From assembly GCA_020628375.1 (NCBI GenBank), contig JAHDFD010000017.1, positions 1 to 64,000 on the forward strand: 64,000 nt of DNA, in the 5' to 3' direction. This DNA comes from Chitinophagales bacterium. Lineage in GTDB: Bacteria > Bacteroidota > Bacteroidia > Chitinophagales > UBA2359. Below are positions 25,809-34,979 of this stretch, in pieces (within the stretch, counting starts at the first letter, position 1; every line of letters starts with the position of its first letter). The notes below the pieces were generated by a model. That model worked only from the letters and a program-made list of their open reading frames with translations, was not told the DNA's origin and did not search any database. A program made the position numbers and the translations under genes.

Positions 25809-28679
25809 TTAGAATGGTATATCCTCATCATCATAAGAACCCGGAGGTGGGGGAGGAGGAGGATTATTCATTTTTGAACCTAAAGAAATGAAACCGGTAT
25901 TCGGTTCACTGGTGCCAGACATACCAAAGTCGGTATTAGCAGCCGAAGGATAGGTGTCAAAATTATTCATTCCTCCAAAAGTATCAAGATCGACAAATTT
26001 GGTGTATTTACCTATGAATCTTGTTTTAATAGTTTCCAGAGAACCATTTCTGTGCTTAGCAATTATAACTTCTGCAAGTCCCTGAGTCGGATTACCATCT
26101 TCATCCTGATCAAAACCATAATATTCTGGTCTGTATAAGAAGACTACCATGTCAGCATCTTGTTCGATGGCTCCTGAGTTATGAATGATAAAATCATTTG
26201 CTACAAAGTTATGTAAGCCCTCTATGTGTAAATCATAGGTTGGGGCAGAGCCTAACTTTTTGATCGATTTAATTTTCTCCCATTTTAAATCACTGTTAGC
26301 CAGATTTTCCAGATATTCATTTTCAAGTACATCGGCTACCTTTTGTAAACGGCTTCTTGAAATATTCGGTTTGTAGAACGAACTTCCACAATAATTACTT
26401 TCTAAAGCAGTCTGGAATGATCTTTCTGTAAAGCCTTCTGATTTCTTTAATGCTTTTATTTCCTGCCATAATGCTCTTGGAATAATATCAGAATTTGGAA
26501 TACTATCGATATTATTGATAAGATTCACTAATTCGGATAAAAGCTGTCTCTTGCTTCCAAAAATGCCAATATGATCGGCAAACTTTAAAAGATTTTCTTT
26601 CCCTGTAATATTGAGACTGAACTGTGGCAAATAACCTTCTTTCTGCGATTTTTGAATAGACGCCTGAATGGAAAACCTTAGTAGCAATGATTTTAACTGC
26701 TTAATTAGTTTTTCAGAATTAGAACTATAATGAATTTTATGAGAACCTTTTCCTTTTCTAATGAAAATGCCACCATCGGTTGCCCAAAGATGATTAAGGA
26801 ATAATGACAATTGCTCATTATCACATTTCATTATCTCATCAGCAAGTATTTTCTGAAAAGAACGCGCTTTATTTAATCCTATACTTTTTAGTAAATTGAT
26901 GAACGGATGGTGTTTCCCTTTTGCTAAGGGATACGGACTAGGAAGATAAACGTGATAACAGTTGTTTGATTGTTTATCTTTTACAAATCGAGCATCAATA
27001 TCCCATAACTTTTTTGCACAAGCTGCAACAATGTCCCTACTTTCAGCATCTTGACTGGTATAATGAATTGCTTGTCCTTCGACATAACATCCATCACCGA
27101 TCATGTGAGCCAATAAAATTAGCTCTTCATTTTTTAACGAACTAAAAGTATTATTAACTGTTTCGCGAGCACAAGCTATATGGCTTCCTTCTTTTAAGTT
27201 CTCTAAAGCAGACCAACCATTTATGGTATAAAACGGGTGATTTGCACTTGTTTTAATTTTATAACCAGATTGAGTTTCTAATTCATAAATTTCTTTTTCA
27301 CCCGTTTCCCAAATATCCAGACATAGGGCTGGTTCAAGACGATGATCAGGATTCATAGAAAGTACTTTGAAGCCAGCACCTTCTTTAAGCAATTCTCCTA
27401 CGGACTTGTAAATGCCTTGTTCTGGAAGGTATATCTCAGTATCGGCAGTAATACACTCCCTCAAATCCGATAGTTGTGGTTTCTTTAAGCCACCACGTTG
27501 TTCTACTGCACGACTTAACTGCGACAGGGCAATTACAGGAATATTGAGTTCTTTGGCAATACCTTTTAAGGAACGCGAAATATTACTGATCTCTTGTTCA
27601 CGATTCCCTCCTTTACCATCGCTAGAGCCGGTCATTAACTGTAAATAATCGATTACGATCATTTGAATATCGTGGTTCATTTTTAAACGACGACATTTAG
27701 CACGTAATTCAAAAATATTGATACCCGGTGTATCGTCTATATAAATAGGCGCTTCTGAAAGGTTATTCATTTTACTGGTAAGCTGTGCCCACTCATGTCC
27801 GGCAAGCGTACCCTTCCTTAACTTTTCAGATGGAATTTCCGCTTCAGAAGAAATCAAACGCTGTACCAATTGAACCGATGACATTTCCAGTGAGAAAACG
27901 GCGATTGGTTTTTTAAATTCTACGGCAGCATTTCTGGCAAGTGCCAAAACGAAACTCGTTTTTCCCATACCCGGACGAGCGGCCATAATTATCAGGTCGG
28001 AGCGTTGCCAACCAGCAGTAACAGCATCTAACTGAATAAATCCTGATGGAACTCCGGTAACACCTTCTGTGTTTTTACTTACTTCTTCTATTTGTGCCAA
28101 TGCCTTGGTCAGTAGATTACCCATCGAATCGTAGTTCCTACGAATATTTCCTTGTGCAATACCAAAAAGATCACGTTGTGCTTTTTCTAATAATTCGAGC
28201 GCATCGTTGGTTTCTTCGAAAGCATCTTTTATAATTTCGTTTGAAGTACGAATAAGTTCACGCTTTATATACTTTTCAGCAATGATACGTGCATGGGCTT
28301 CGATATTGGCAGTTGAAGCAACAGTATTGGTTAATTTCGACAAATAGAATGCACCACCTATTTGTTCCATTTTTCCCATTTTGCGAAGCTTGTCCGAAAC
28401 GGTAAGTAAATCTATAGGTTTGCTATCGGCAAACAGGTCTTTCATTGCCTTGTAAATGATCTGGTGAGCATCTACATAAAAACTATTGGGTTCAAGTATA
28501 TCAATAACCTCTGAAACGGCTTCTTTGTCCATCATCATGGAACCCAGAACAGCTTCCTCCATAAGGCGTGCCTGAGGTTGTACTTTGTTGAAAACATAGC
28601 CAGCTAAATCACCTTTTGGTTTCTTGCCAACTCCGTAAGATTTCTTAATTTTATCGAAAGGGTCTTTTTGTTCTGCCAT
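25809..28679 (-). CDS. dnaB: Replicative DNA helicase DnaB, with intein
   Basis: A 956-codon gene encoding the hexameric replication-fork helicase interrupted by an intein. DnaB N-terminal domain about 30-175. RecA-like domain from about 210 with Walker A ARPGMGKTS (234-242), Walker B MIVIDYLQLM, and NISRSLKGIAKELNIPV. Extein is 1-408 and 835-956; removal gives about 530 aa, normal for DnaB plus a C-terminal tail with polyproline and DDEDIPF. The intein lies after LSDLRE and before SGAIEQDADMV, a conserved nucleotide-binding motif, so splicing should be essential for activity. Confidence 0.96.
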   Translation of the reverse strand: MAEQKDPFDKIKKSYGVGKKPKGDLAGYVFNKVQPQARLMEEAVLGSMMMDKEAVSEVIDILEPNSFYVDAHQIIYKAMKDLFADSKPIDLLTVSDKLRKMGKMEQIGGAFYLSKLTNTVASTANIEAHARIIAEKYIKRELIRTSNEIIKDAFEETNDALELLEKAQRDLFGIAQGNIRRNYDSMGNLLTKALAQIEEVSKNTEGVTGVPSGFIQLDAVTAGWQRSDLIIMAARPGMGKTSFVLALARNAAVEFKKPIAVFSLEMSSVQLVQRLISSEAEIPSEKLRKGTLAGHEWAQLTSKMNNLSEAPIYIDDTPGINIFELRAKCRRLKMNHDIQMIVIDYLQLMTGSSDGKGGNREQEISNISRSLKGIAKELNIPVIALSQLSRAVEQRGGLKKPQLSDLRECITADTEIYLPEQGIYKSVGELLKEGAGFKVLSMNPDHRLEPALCLDIWETGEKEIYELETQSGYKIKTSANHPFYTINGWSALENLKEGSHIACARETVNNTFSSLKNEELILLAHMIGDGCYVEGQAIHYTSQDAESRDIVAACAKKLWDIDARFVKDKQSNNCYHVYLPSPYPLAKGKHHPFINLLKSIGLNKARSFQKILADEIMKCDNEQLSLFLNHLWATDGGIFIRKGKGSHKIHYSSNSEKLIKQLKSLLLRFSIQASIQKSQKEGYLPQFSLNITGKENLLKFADHIGIFGSKRQLLSELVNLINNIDSIPNSDIIPRALWQEIKALKKSEGFTERSFQTALESNYCGSSFYKPNISRSRLQKVADVLENEYLENLANSDLKWEKIKSIKKLGSAPTYDLHIEGLHNFVANDFIIHNSGAIEQDADMVVFLYRPEYYGFDQDEDGNPTQGLAEVIIAKHRNGSLETIKTRFIGKYTKFVDLDTFGGMNNFDTYPSAANTDFGMSGTSEPNTGFISLGSKMNNPPPPPPPGSYDDEDIPF
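26178..27455 (-). other. DnaB intein (426 aa) with LAGLIDADG homing endonuclease
   Basis: Residues 409-834 of the dnaB product. It begins with Cys409 (CITADTEIYLPE, block A), has block B SANHPFYTINGW, and ends FVANDFIIHN (blocks F and G, His-Asn), with Ser835 as the +1 residue. Two LAGLIDADG-type helices, AHMIGDG (about 524-530) and NHLWATDGG (about 629-637), suggest an intact dodecapeptide endonuclease. All canonical splicing residues are present, so it should self-splice and may still home. Confidence 0.94.
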
Positions 28680-28853
28680 AGTATGAAGTCAATTCAAAGA
28701 GGTTATTAAAATGGGAAGAACAAATTTAAGTTAAAAGCTTGGCTTATAGTTTAACTGTTAGTGGTTTGGGGGAATATTTTTCAGAATTATTTTTTACCCC
28801 AACCCTGAAGAACTTTAGGTCCTTCGAGGTATGCAAAGAAAATATGCGTTTGG

Positions 28854-29006
28854 TTATTCCATACAAAGCGAATCATTTTCCTGCTGAACTTCCGTGAACT
28901 CAGGACAACGATCACACTTTTGAGGTTTGAATACTTTACATGAAGTTGAACTTGTAAGTATGACTAAAAAAAGTCCCGATAATAATAGACGTTTGTTTTT
29001 ATTCAT
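28854..29006 (-). CDS. Small lipoprotein, 50 aa
   Basis: An ATG at 29006 opens a 50-codon frame with a Lys-rich start and hydrophobic stretch (LLLSGLFLVILTS), then a lipobox-like STSC at residues 20-23. The mature part, CKVFKPQKCDRCPEF, has three cysteines, typical of tiny Bacteroidota lipoproteins of unknown function. It fills an otherwise empty 434-bp gap between dnaB and the TPR gene. Confidence 0.65.
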   Translation of the reverse strand: MNKNKRLLLSGLFLVILTSSTSCKVFKPQKCDRCPEFTEVQQENDSLCME

Positions 29007-29113
29007 GTTTCAATTTTATAGTGCGAATTTAAGGCATGTATAGAATTGATCGCCTTAAGTGATAACTTTTTCTATTTTTTGTATTCGATTATAGAATTTT
29101 CAATGTTTAAACG

Positions 29114-30400
29114 CTAAAAGTGATTTTTAATTTTCTTTCGATAGCGCTCGAGCTTTTGGATGTTGAAATTCAGAATTGGTTCGTAGAATTTTTCATATCT
29201 TTCTATGCAATTTATAAACTTATTCTGATCAACTAAAGATTCATCTACAGCGGCAAGCTTGTGGTACGCCCAGTGTTCAATATAAGTGCGATGTTCGTTG
29301 TTTTCACCAGATTGAATGAGTTTCTGAAGTATAAAAATTAGTTCCTCTTTAAGATTTGCAGCACTGTATATTTTATAAAGATCGGAAAAAATATTTACGT
29401 TATTGACTAGGTTATAGTTAAGATGTTGAGAGTTGTTATTGATCTGAAAATATTTATTCAAATGCTGAATTGCCAGATCATAGTTACTATTTATCAGTTC
29501 AATTTGTGAATTCAAGTTAATCAGAAAATGACTATCATTTCCTAATTTTTCAGTGGCTTTAGATAAGAAGATCTTAGCTGTTTCAATGTTCTTTTTGTAA
29601 ATTTCAAATTCACATTTGGTAACATAATACAAACCATCTAAAAAGTCATTTTTAAGGTGTTTATTGAAGTTTTTGGTTTCTTCTAATAAATATTCAATCT
29701 GGTTATTTGTGATGTTCTTAGATGTTAAGCTCAGCGCAGTTGTAATAACATTATGATTGTTAATGCTTTTGTTATAGAGAACTTTACCATGTTCCTTTAA
29801 TTTTTTCTCATTGAGTTTGAATAACTGATGTTTTAAGGAATAATTTTCATATATGATATTTGCTAAATGAAAAAAACTATTAGAAAGTCTTAAGTTTCCA
29901 AACTTTGCTAAACAAGTTCCCATATTAATTATAGAAACACTTGCATTGAAGAATGCGGCATTTTCTAAAGAAATTTCAAGTGCTTCTGAATAGGTATTAA
30001 ACGAAGATAATATTTGTCCATTAGCACTGTAAGTTCTGGCTAAGCCATCTAAAATTAGATATGCTTTTATATCTAATTTCCCATTGTAATAATCCATAAT
30101 AGTATCTTCCATACAGTTAATGGCTTTAATACTATCATTGTTAAGTGTATATATCTCAACTAATTTTAAGATGAACTTTGTAGTTTTATTCGCTTTTTTT
30201 TCCTTCTTGGATATATCTATTGCATCATAGCAAAATTCAAGGGCTAGTAAATAATTAGATTGTATTAACTTATTTGAGTATTCAAATGCTAGCAGTAGTT
30301 TCTTATCAATATTCTTTTCTTTAAAATACAGTGTACAAAGCTCGATCTCTTCTTTATTCAAGTTCAAATGTGCTACCAAATTCAGATTATCAAAAGCCAT
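29114..30400 (-). CDS. TPR-like protein, paralogue of the gene at 16963-18231
   Basis: A 428-aa alpha-helical protein with repeats of TPR type (LALEFCYDAIDISKKEKK, IKAINCMEDTIMDYYNG, SSFNTYSEALEISLENAAFF). No signal peptide, membrane segment or catalytic domain. Its segment order matches the 422-aa protein at 16963-18231, but they are far apart in the window, so they are dispersed paralogues. A scaffold or regulatory role is possible; nothing is shown by the neighbours. Confidence 0.7.
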   Translation of the reverse strand: MAFDNLNLVAHLNLNKEEIELCTLYFKEKNIDKKLLLAFEYSNKLIQSNYLLALEFCYDAIDISKKEKKANKTTKFILKLVEIYTLNNDSIKAINCMEDTIMDYYNGKLDIKAYLILDGLARTYSANGQILSSFNTYSEALEISLENAAFFNASVSIINMGTCLAKFGNLRLSNSFFHLANIIYENYSLKHQLFKLNEKKLKEHGKVLYNKSINNHNVITTALSLTSKNITNNQIEYLLEETKNFNKHLKNDFLDGLYYVTKCEFEIYKKNIETAKIFLSKATEKLGNDSHFLINLNSQIELINSNYDLAIQHLNKYFQINNNSQHLNYNLVNNVNIFSDLYKIYSAANLKEELIFILQKLIQSGENNEHRTYIEHWAYHKLAAVDESLVDQNKFINCIERYEKFYEPILNFNIQKLERYRKKIKNHF

Positions 30401-30465
30401 TGATTTTTCATTTTAAAGAATAATAAGCTAACAGCTTCTTAAGGAACTTTGTTTTTTAAACTGTA

Positions 30466-31308
30466 TTATTTCATCTTTATTTCAAAATCAGTATTTGCTT
30501 TGCCTGTCATCATATCCATCAAGTCGTATTCAAAAATAACCGTTTTTCCATCTTTAGATACCATGTGATCGCCTTTTATTTTCTTAGCTTTTTTAGGAAG
30601 GTGAACAATTGTTCTTGATTTAGCATTCGGAAACATCATTTTCATAAATGCCATATCTTCTTCGTTCATTTCTTTGGCAATATTCATTGTTGTTTTTCTT
30701 GAAAATACTTTTTTCCCAAACTTGTAATCAGTTTCCGGGTTCATTCCATCCAAACCAGACATTGCCATTGGATTCATACCCATCGCCCCCTGAGAGCTTT
30801 TATTCTGTTCCATAGCATCGAACATATCATCTATTTCATTCAGATTTTTGAAGTTGAATAACATGCCGGTATTCAATATGTCTTTATCTCTGCTACCCCA
30901 GACGTGAATATTCATGTTCTCAAACAATGCCAATTTAGCAGGATCATTCTTAATAGAGTCAGGTAGTGTTCCATTATTTTCGTTTTTCATCATTTGAAGG
31001 AAATTCATTAGTGAATCAACAGGTTCGTCCCCAAAATCTTTCCAGAATTTATCTTCTAGCTCTTTCTTGAAATCAACGGCAGCCTCATCACCAGCAAAGG
31101 TTGAATCTGCTTCCTGCATCGCACTTCCCATCATACTCATTAAAGCCGAAGAGCTTTTGAGGCCTGCAACCATATCAGTATAAACTTCATAAGTACCTGA
31201 GCCATCTTCGTTCAGGGTAATTTCTTCTGTCATATTATCGCAGGCATTCAGAATAAATGCTACTAATACAACAATCACGATTTTAATATAAGCTGTTAAC
31301 TTTTCCAT
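30466..31308 (-). CDS. Lipoprotein of unknown function
   Basis: A 280-aa lipoprotein: hydrophobic N-terminus with lipobox ILNAC (Cys23), then TEEITLNEDGSGTYEVYTDM. The acidic/Met-rich middle (DAMEQNKSSQGAMGMNPMAMSGLDGMNPE) is low-complexity. The GSGTYE motif followed by a membrane-proximal beta domain is reminiscent of LppM-like lipoproteins, but the match is weak. Localisation is the membrane or periplasm. No function is assigned. Confidence 0.75.
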   Translation of the reverse strand: MEKLTAYIKIVIVVLVAFILNACDNMTEEITLNEDGSGTYEVYTDMVAGLKSSSALMSMMGSAMQEADSTFAGDEAAVDFKKELEDKFWKDFGDEPVDSLMNFLQMMKNENNGTLPDSIKNDPAKLALFENMNIHVWGSRDKDILNTGMLFNFKNLNEIDDMFDAMEQNKSSQGAMGMNPMAMSGLDGMNPETDYKFGKKVFSRKTTMNIAKEMNEEDMAFMKMMFPNAKSRTIVHLPKKAKKIKGDHMVSKDGKTVIFEYDLMDMMTGKANTDFEIKMK

Positions 31309-31374
31309 TGTAAATACTTTAAATACCTACATAATAAAGTAGAAGATCTATTTTCAATTTATTGAATTAAATGA

Positions 31375-31767
31375 TCAAACATGAAGTAATGAGTAAATCT
31401 TGTTTCCAAAAATAATAAAAGCAATTATTACTGAGCCAATAGCTGCCAATAAAACACCTGCTGCTGCTGTGTCTTTCGCTATTTTTATCAAAGATCGGTA
31501 TTCTTCGGTAATCAGATCACATACTTTTTCTAAAGCTGAATTCATTGCCTCACCAAGCAGAACGATCATGAAACAAAGAGTAATAACACACCATTCCATA
31601 GGTGAAAGTTGAAAATATATTCCAGCAATACTGACAACCATTACCGCTAAAGCATGAATTTGGAAGTTTTTTTCATGCTTTATCAGATAATAGATTCCTT
31701 CAAAAGCATAACTAAAACTGCTGATTAATCTTTTAAGCGATAGTGTATGTTTTTCTTTGTTTTTCAA
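31375..31767 (-). CDS. dgkA: Diacylglycerol/undecaprenol kinase family protein
   Basis: A 130-aa integral membrane kinase: a cytoplasmic start RLISSFSYAFEGIYYLIKHE, three hydrophobic helices, and the family signature GEAMNSALEKVCDL containing the catalytic Glu-Asn pair. It phosphorylates a lipid alcohol (diacylglycerol or undecaprenol) with ATP. The start is a TTG at 31767: the family start motif begins only a few residues later and no ATG is available upstream. A miniature element starts 25 bp upstream (31792). Confidence 0.88.
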   Translation of the reverse strand: MKNKEKHTLSLKRLISSFSYAFEGIYYLIKHEKNFQIHALAVMVVSIAGIYFQLSPMEWCVITLCFMIVLLGEAMNSALEKVCDLITEEYRSLIKIAKDTAAAGVLLAAIGSVIIAFIIFGNKIYSLLHV

Positions 31768-31791
31768 AAGGCTAATTTTGTCTAAGAGTAT

Positions 31792-31947
31792 AGAGTATGT
31801 TTAAAAATTATTTTAAATAGCAAATCAATAGTTTATGGTTCTGAATAAGAAAAATTGTATGCGTTCATCGAGCTAAATAAATGCGATTTTTCAACATCAA
31901 GTTCATGAAATATTGGTTTTCAGTTGATAGAAATTTAAACATACTCT
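31792..31947. mobile_element. Miniature element E1, 156 bp, with 14-bp terminal inverted repeats
   Basis: Perfect ends AGAGTATGTTTAAA (31792-31805) and TTTAAACATACTCT (31934-31947). Interior has no reading frame. The same ends and the adjacent TTTTCAGTTGATAGAAA occur in E2 at 38851-39060. It fills the gap between dgkA and the YCF48-like gene and may carry their promoters. No clear target duplication longer than TA is visible. Confidence 0.78.
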
Positions 31948-31983
31948 AAATATAATTGAATCTTCATAATACGAAAACATTTT

Positions 31984-32964
31984 GTGAAAAGGGAAAAATT
32001 AAAGTTTGGTTTTCATTATTGTCTATGGTTGTTATTTATAGCCATTCTTTTTCTTTCGTGTAGTAAAGAGAAAGTTTCCTTAAATTTTGAACACATCGAG
32101 TTGGGAACCGATCATAACTTGAGATCGGTTCATTTAACGAATGACGCTGAAATTTATATTGGAGGCGGAAGTAAGTGGGAAACAGGTTATATCTGGTTTT
32201 CCTTTGATAATGGACAAACCTGGGAAATAGATACTTTAGAGGCACAAGCAGTACACGATATTGGTGATTTTGAAGGGAGAGTAATTGCAGGTACGACTAC
32301 CGGGCGATTTTTTTGGCAGGAGGATGGATGGGAATATGCCCAGACGAATATTCCGGAATTTGGATGGCATCCACTTTTTGGCGTTCAGCAAACAAATGAT
32401 ACTACTTTATTTGCCATTTCAGGAGAAGGTTATTATTGGGGAAGTATAGCTAGATCAAAAGATGGAGGGAACTCATGGACTTATTTCATAACTGAACACC
32501 AGTTTTTTGATATTCAAATGCTTGACAGTGATTTTGGTTATGCTTGTGGATTCGGAGCTGTTTTTAAAACGGAAGACGGTGGAGATAATTGGACACAATT
32601 GGATTTTAAAGGTGATATTTTTAAGGCAATACACTTCTTAAATAGAACTACTGGATATATGGTTGGTGATGAAGGAGGAATCTGGAAAATAGAAGACGGC
32701 GGAAATTCATTTTCGCAAATAAGGCACCCAAATAGGGTTTGGAATAAGCGTTTACATTGGAATGATGTATCTTTTTTAAATGAATCTCAGGGCTGGCTTG
32801 TAGGAGAAGATGCTGTTTGGCGTACCAATAATGGTGGGAATGATTGGGAGATCATAGAAAATCTGCCCGATTGTAATTATCGTTCTATTTATTTATTAGA
32901 CTATGATAATGCTTTTCTCGTTGGAAATAATGGTTGTGTTGTTCGGGTTTTAGGAGACGACTAA
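31984..32964 (+). CDS. YCF48/BNR-type beta-propeller lipoprotein
   Basis: A 326-aa lipoprotein: lipobox LFLSC (Cys26), then repeated blades of the form WxxxDGGxxW (ISRSKDGGNSWTY, KTEDGGDNWTQL, WKIEDGGNSFSQI, RTNNGGNDWEII). These are BNR/YCF48-like propeller repeats as in the photosystem II assembly factor HCF136 fold. It should act in the periplasm or at the outer surface; no ligand is inferred. Start is GTG at 31984. The stop overlaps the ferredoxin stop by 4 nt on the opposite strand. Confidence 0.82.
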   Translation: MKREKLKFGFHYCLWLLFIAILFLSCSKEKVSLNFEHIELGTDHNLRSVHLTNDAEIYIGGGSKWETGYIWFSFDNGQTWEIDTLEAQAVHDIGDFEGRVIAGTTTGRFFWQEDGWEYAQTNIPEFGWHPLFGVQQTNDTTLFAISGEGYYWGSIARSKDGGNSWTYFITEHQFFDIQMLDSDFGYACGFGAVFKTEDGGDNWTQLDFKGDIFKAIHFLNRTTGYMVGDEGGIWKIEDGGNSFSQIRHPNRVWNKRLHWNDVSFLNESQGWLVGEDAVWRTNNGGNDWEIIENLPDCNYRSIYLLDYDNAFLVGNNGCVVRVLGDD

Positions 32965-33284
32965 TCTCCTACTTCTGCCAATTGTACTTTCAGACCTTCC
33001 AAACCTTCATGTAAGTGAATTTGACAGCCCAATCTGCTGTTATCTTCAACAAAGAAAGCCTGATCTAACATATCTTCTTCATCTTCAGATTGTTCCGGTA
33101 AATCATGATCGCTCAAAACATACATGTGGCAAGAAGCACATAGCGCCATTCCTCCGCATGTTCCTTCAACTGGCAACTCATACGATTTACACAGTTCCAT
33201 CATGTTCATATTCATATCGGTTGGAGCGTCTAACTCGTGGCTTACTCCTTCACGATCAATAACCGTTACTTTTATATCTTTCAT
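32961..33284 (-). CDS. [2Fe-2S] ferredoxin
   Basis: A 107-aa electron-transfer protein of the adrenodoxin type: beta-grasp N-terminus, cluster loop with Cys43, Cys49, Cys52 (GTCGGMALCASC) and distal Cys87 (RLGCQI). I chose the ATG at 33284 because MKDIKVTVIDREG begins the fold; a longer frame to 33332 reads through an AT-rich intergenic sequence. It may serve Fe-S assembly or a P450/hydroxylase. It ends convergent with the propeller gene, overlapping by 4 nt. Confidence 0.9.
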   Translation of the reverse strand: MKDIKVTVIDREGVSHELDAPTDMNMNMMELCKSYELPVEGTCGGMALCASCHMYVLSDHDLPEQSEDEEDMLDQAFFVEDNSRLGCQIHLHEGLEGLKVQLAEVGD

Positions 33285-33351
33285 TATTAAGAATAATTGA
33301 TGAGTGATAATTGATGATTGATATACCATCAATTATCGCTCATAAAAAAAT

Positions 33352-34410
33352 CTACTTTTCAGATGTTGTTTCTTCGTCTGGGTTTATTTCTGCTTCATCT
33401 GCTCCAGGTGTCCCTAATATTTCAGCTTTAATTTCAGCTTCAAGTTGTTCTGCTAAAATTGGATTATCGAGTAAAAATTGTTTTGCATTATTTCTACCCT
33501 GACCGATTTTTTCACCATTATAAGCAAACCAAGAACCGCTTTTATCAACGATATTCAGTTCAACACCAAAGTCAAGTATTTCTCCGATTTTGGAAACACC
33601 TTCTCCGTACATAATATCGAATTCTACCACCTTGAAAGGAGGAGCAACTTTGTTCTTTACTACTTTAACACGCGTACGATTTCCAATTACATTCGTGCCA
33701 TCTTTAATGGCAGTAGAACGACGGATATCCAAGCGTACAGAAGCGTAATACTTAAGGGCATTACCACCGGTAGTCGTTTCAGGATTTCCGAACATAACAC
33801 CGATCTTTTCACGAAGTTGGTTAATGAAAATACAAGTACAACCAGTTTTGTTGATCGTTCCGGCTAACTTACGCATTGCCTGTGACATTAAGCGGGCTTG
33901 TAATCCCATTCTTGAATCTCCCATATCACCTTCTAATTCACCACGAGGTACTAAGGCAGCAACCGAGTCGATCACTACAATATCCAAAGCCCCCGAACGA
34001 ATTAAATGATCGGCAACCTCAAGTGCCTGCTCACCAAAATCTGGCTGAGAGATCAGTAGATTGTCAACATCTACGCCTAATGCTGCAGCATAAGACTTAT
34101 CAAAAGCGTGTTCAGCATCAATAAAGGCAGCAATACCACCGGCTTTTTGAGCTTCGGCAATGGCGTGAATGGCAAGTGTTGTTTTACCCGATGATTCAGG
34201 TCCGTAAATTTCGATTACTCTACCGCGAGGGTAGCCGTTGATTCCTAAGGCAATATCCAGGCCTAAAGAACCGGAAGGAATAACATCAACATCTATAGCC
34301 TGGCGTTCTCCTAGTTTCATAACTGTACCCTTTCCGTGGGTTTTGTTCAGTTTGTCAACTACCAGATTTAAGGCTTTTAGTTTCTGTTCTTTTTGTTTGT
34401 TGTCTGACAT
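33352..34410 (-). CDS. recA: Recombinase RecA
   Basis: A 352-aa protein that forms filaments on ssDNA, exchanges strands and triggers LexA-type cleavage. Walker A GPESSGKT (70-77), the L1/L2 DNA-binding loops around [14 protein letters not shown] and [20 protein letters not shown], and the C-terminal acidic tail ([17 protein letters not shown]) are present. Length matches the family. The next gene on the same strand is the ferredoxin, 67 nt downstream. Confidence 0.98.
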   Translation of the reverse strand: MSDNKQKEQKLKALNLVVDKLNKTHGKGTVMKLGERQAIDVDVIPSGSLGLDIALGINGYPRGRVIEIYGPESSGKTTLAIHAIAEAQKAGGIAAFIDAEHAFDKSYAAALGVDVDNLLISQPDFGEQALEVADHLIRSGALDIVVIDSVAALVPRGELEGDMGDSRMGLQARLMSQAMRKLAGTINKTGCTCIFINQLREKIGVMFGNPETTTGGNALKYYASVRLDIRRSTAIKDGTNVIGNRTRVKVVKNKVAPPFKVVEFDIMYGEGVSKIGEILDFGVELNIVDKSGSWFAYNGEKIGQGRNNAKQFLLDNPILAEQLEAEIKAEILGTPGADEAEINPDEETTSEK

Positions 34411-34621
34411 GAATTTCTAGATTTAATAGAAGCAAAAAAATAGTACAATATGGTTAAGTGATAAGTACTAAAATAAGTTCAAATTTAAGCCTTTAATATG
34501 GCATATTGGCTGACTGTTCAAAATTATTTACACAAAAGTAAAGTGACGGGAACTATTATTTGCGTCTCAGAGTTCTACTTGTTCATTATGTGAATTTATT
34601 AGTTCATCAAAGATTTTAATT

Positions 34622-34777
34622 ATGATTACATTGAAGAGAATTTTTGAAAAACTGAACCAGGCTGATCAGTTAAATCAAAACCTAGAAATGACAGAGAAAG
34701 ATTATATTCAGTCTAACCTTGAGTGTGAAAAAGCAAAGGCTTTAGGGCAAAATAATTATCATTCGCTTATTCAATAA
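34622..34777 (+). CDS. Small protein of unknown function, 51 aa
   Basis: An ATG at 34622 opens a 51-codon frame, ending TAA at 34775. The peptide (MITLKRIFEKLNQADQ and so on) is charged and predicted helical, with one Cys, and lacks a signal peptide. A clear terminator follows 32 nt later and the frame is uninterrupted in a gap of 569 bp, which supports a real transcript. No family recognised. The rest of this gap (34411-34979) is AT-rich and holds the promoter of psd. Confidence 0.5.
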   Translation: MITLKRIFEKLNQADQLNQNLEMTEKDYIQSNLECEKAKALGQNNYHSLIQ

Positions 34778-34808
34778 TTCACTCAAAATTATTTTTTAAC
34801 CTTAAAAA

Positions 34809-34850
34809 GAAAGCATTGTTTTCCTTCTTTGGAAAGCAATGCTTTTTGTT
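34809..34850 (+). terminator. Rho-independent terminator after the 51-aa gene
   Basis: AAGCATTG (34811-34818) pairs with CAATGCTT (34837-34844), with an inner TTCC/GGAA pairing, followed by T5. Confidence 0.8.
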
Positions 34851-34867
34851 TTAAGACATTTTTAAGT

Positions 34868-34897
34868 TTGCGTTAAAAACCTTTTGTACTAATTTTG
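34868..34897 (+). promoter_or_regulatory. Bacteroidota-type promoter of psd
   Basis: TTG at 34868-34870 and TAATTTTG at 34890-34897 (TAnnTTTG) are separated by 19 nt, as expected for the -33/-7 pair. The predicted start of transcription is near 34903, giving a 5' leader of about 77 nt. Confidence 0.6.
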
Positions 34898-34979
34898 TGT
34901 TCCCAAACGAAAAGTTAGGAGTAAGCTTAATAAAACAGAAATGCTTTAGAAGCGTTCAATAATAAAACCAATAAAATTA

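Noticed and set aside
33285-33332. Upstream start for the ferredoxin
   Set aside because: The extra 16 residues are encoded by imperfect AT-rich repeats and do not fit the family fold.
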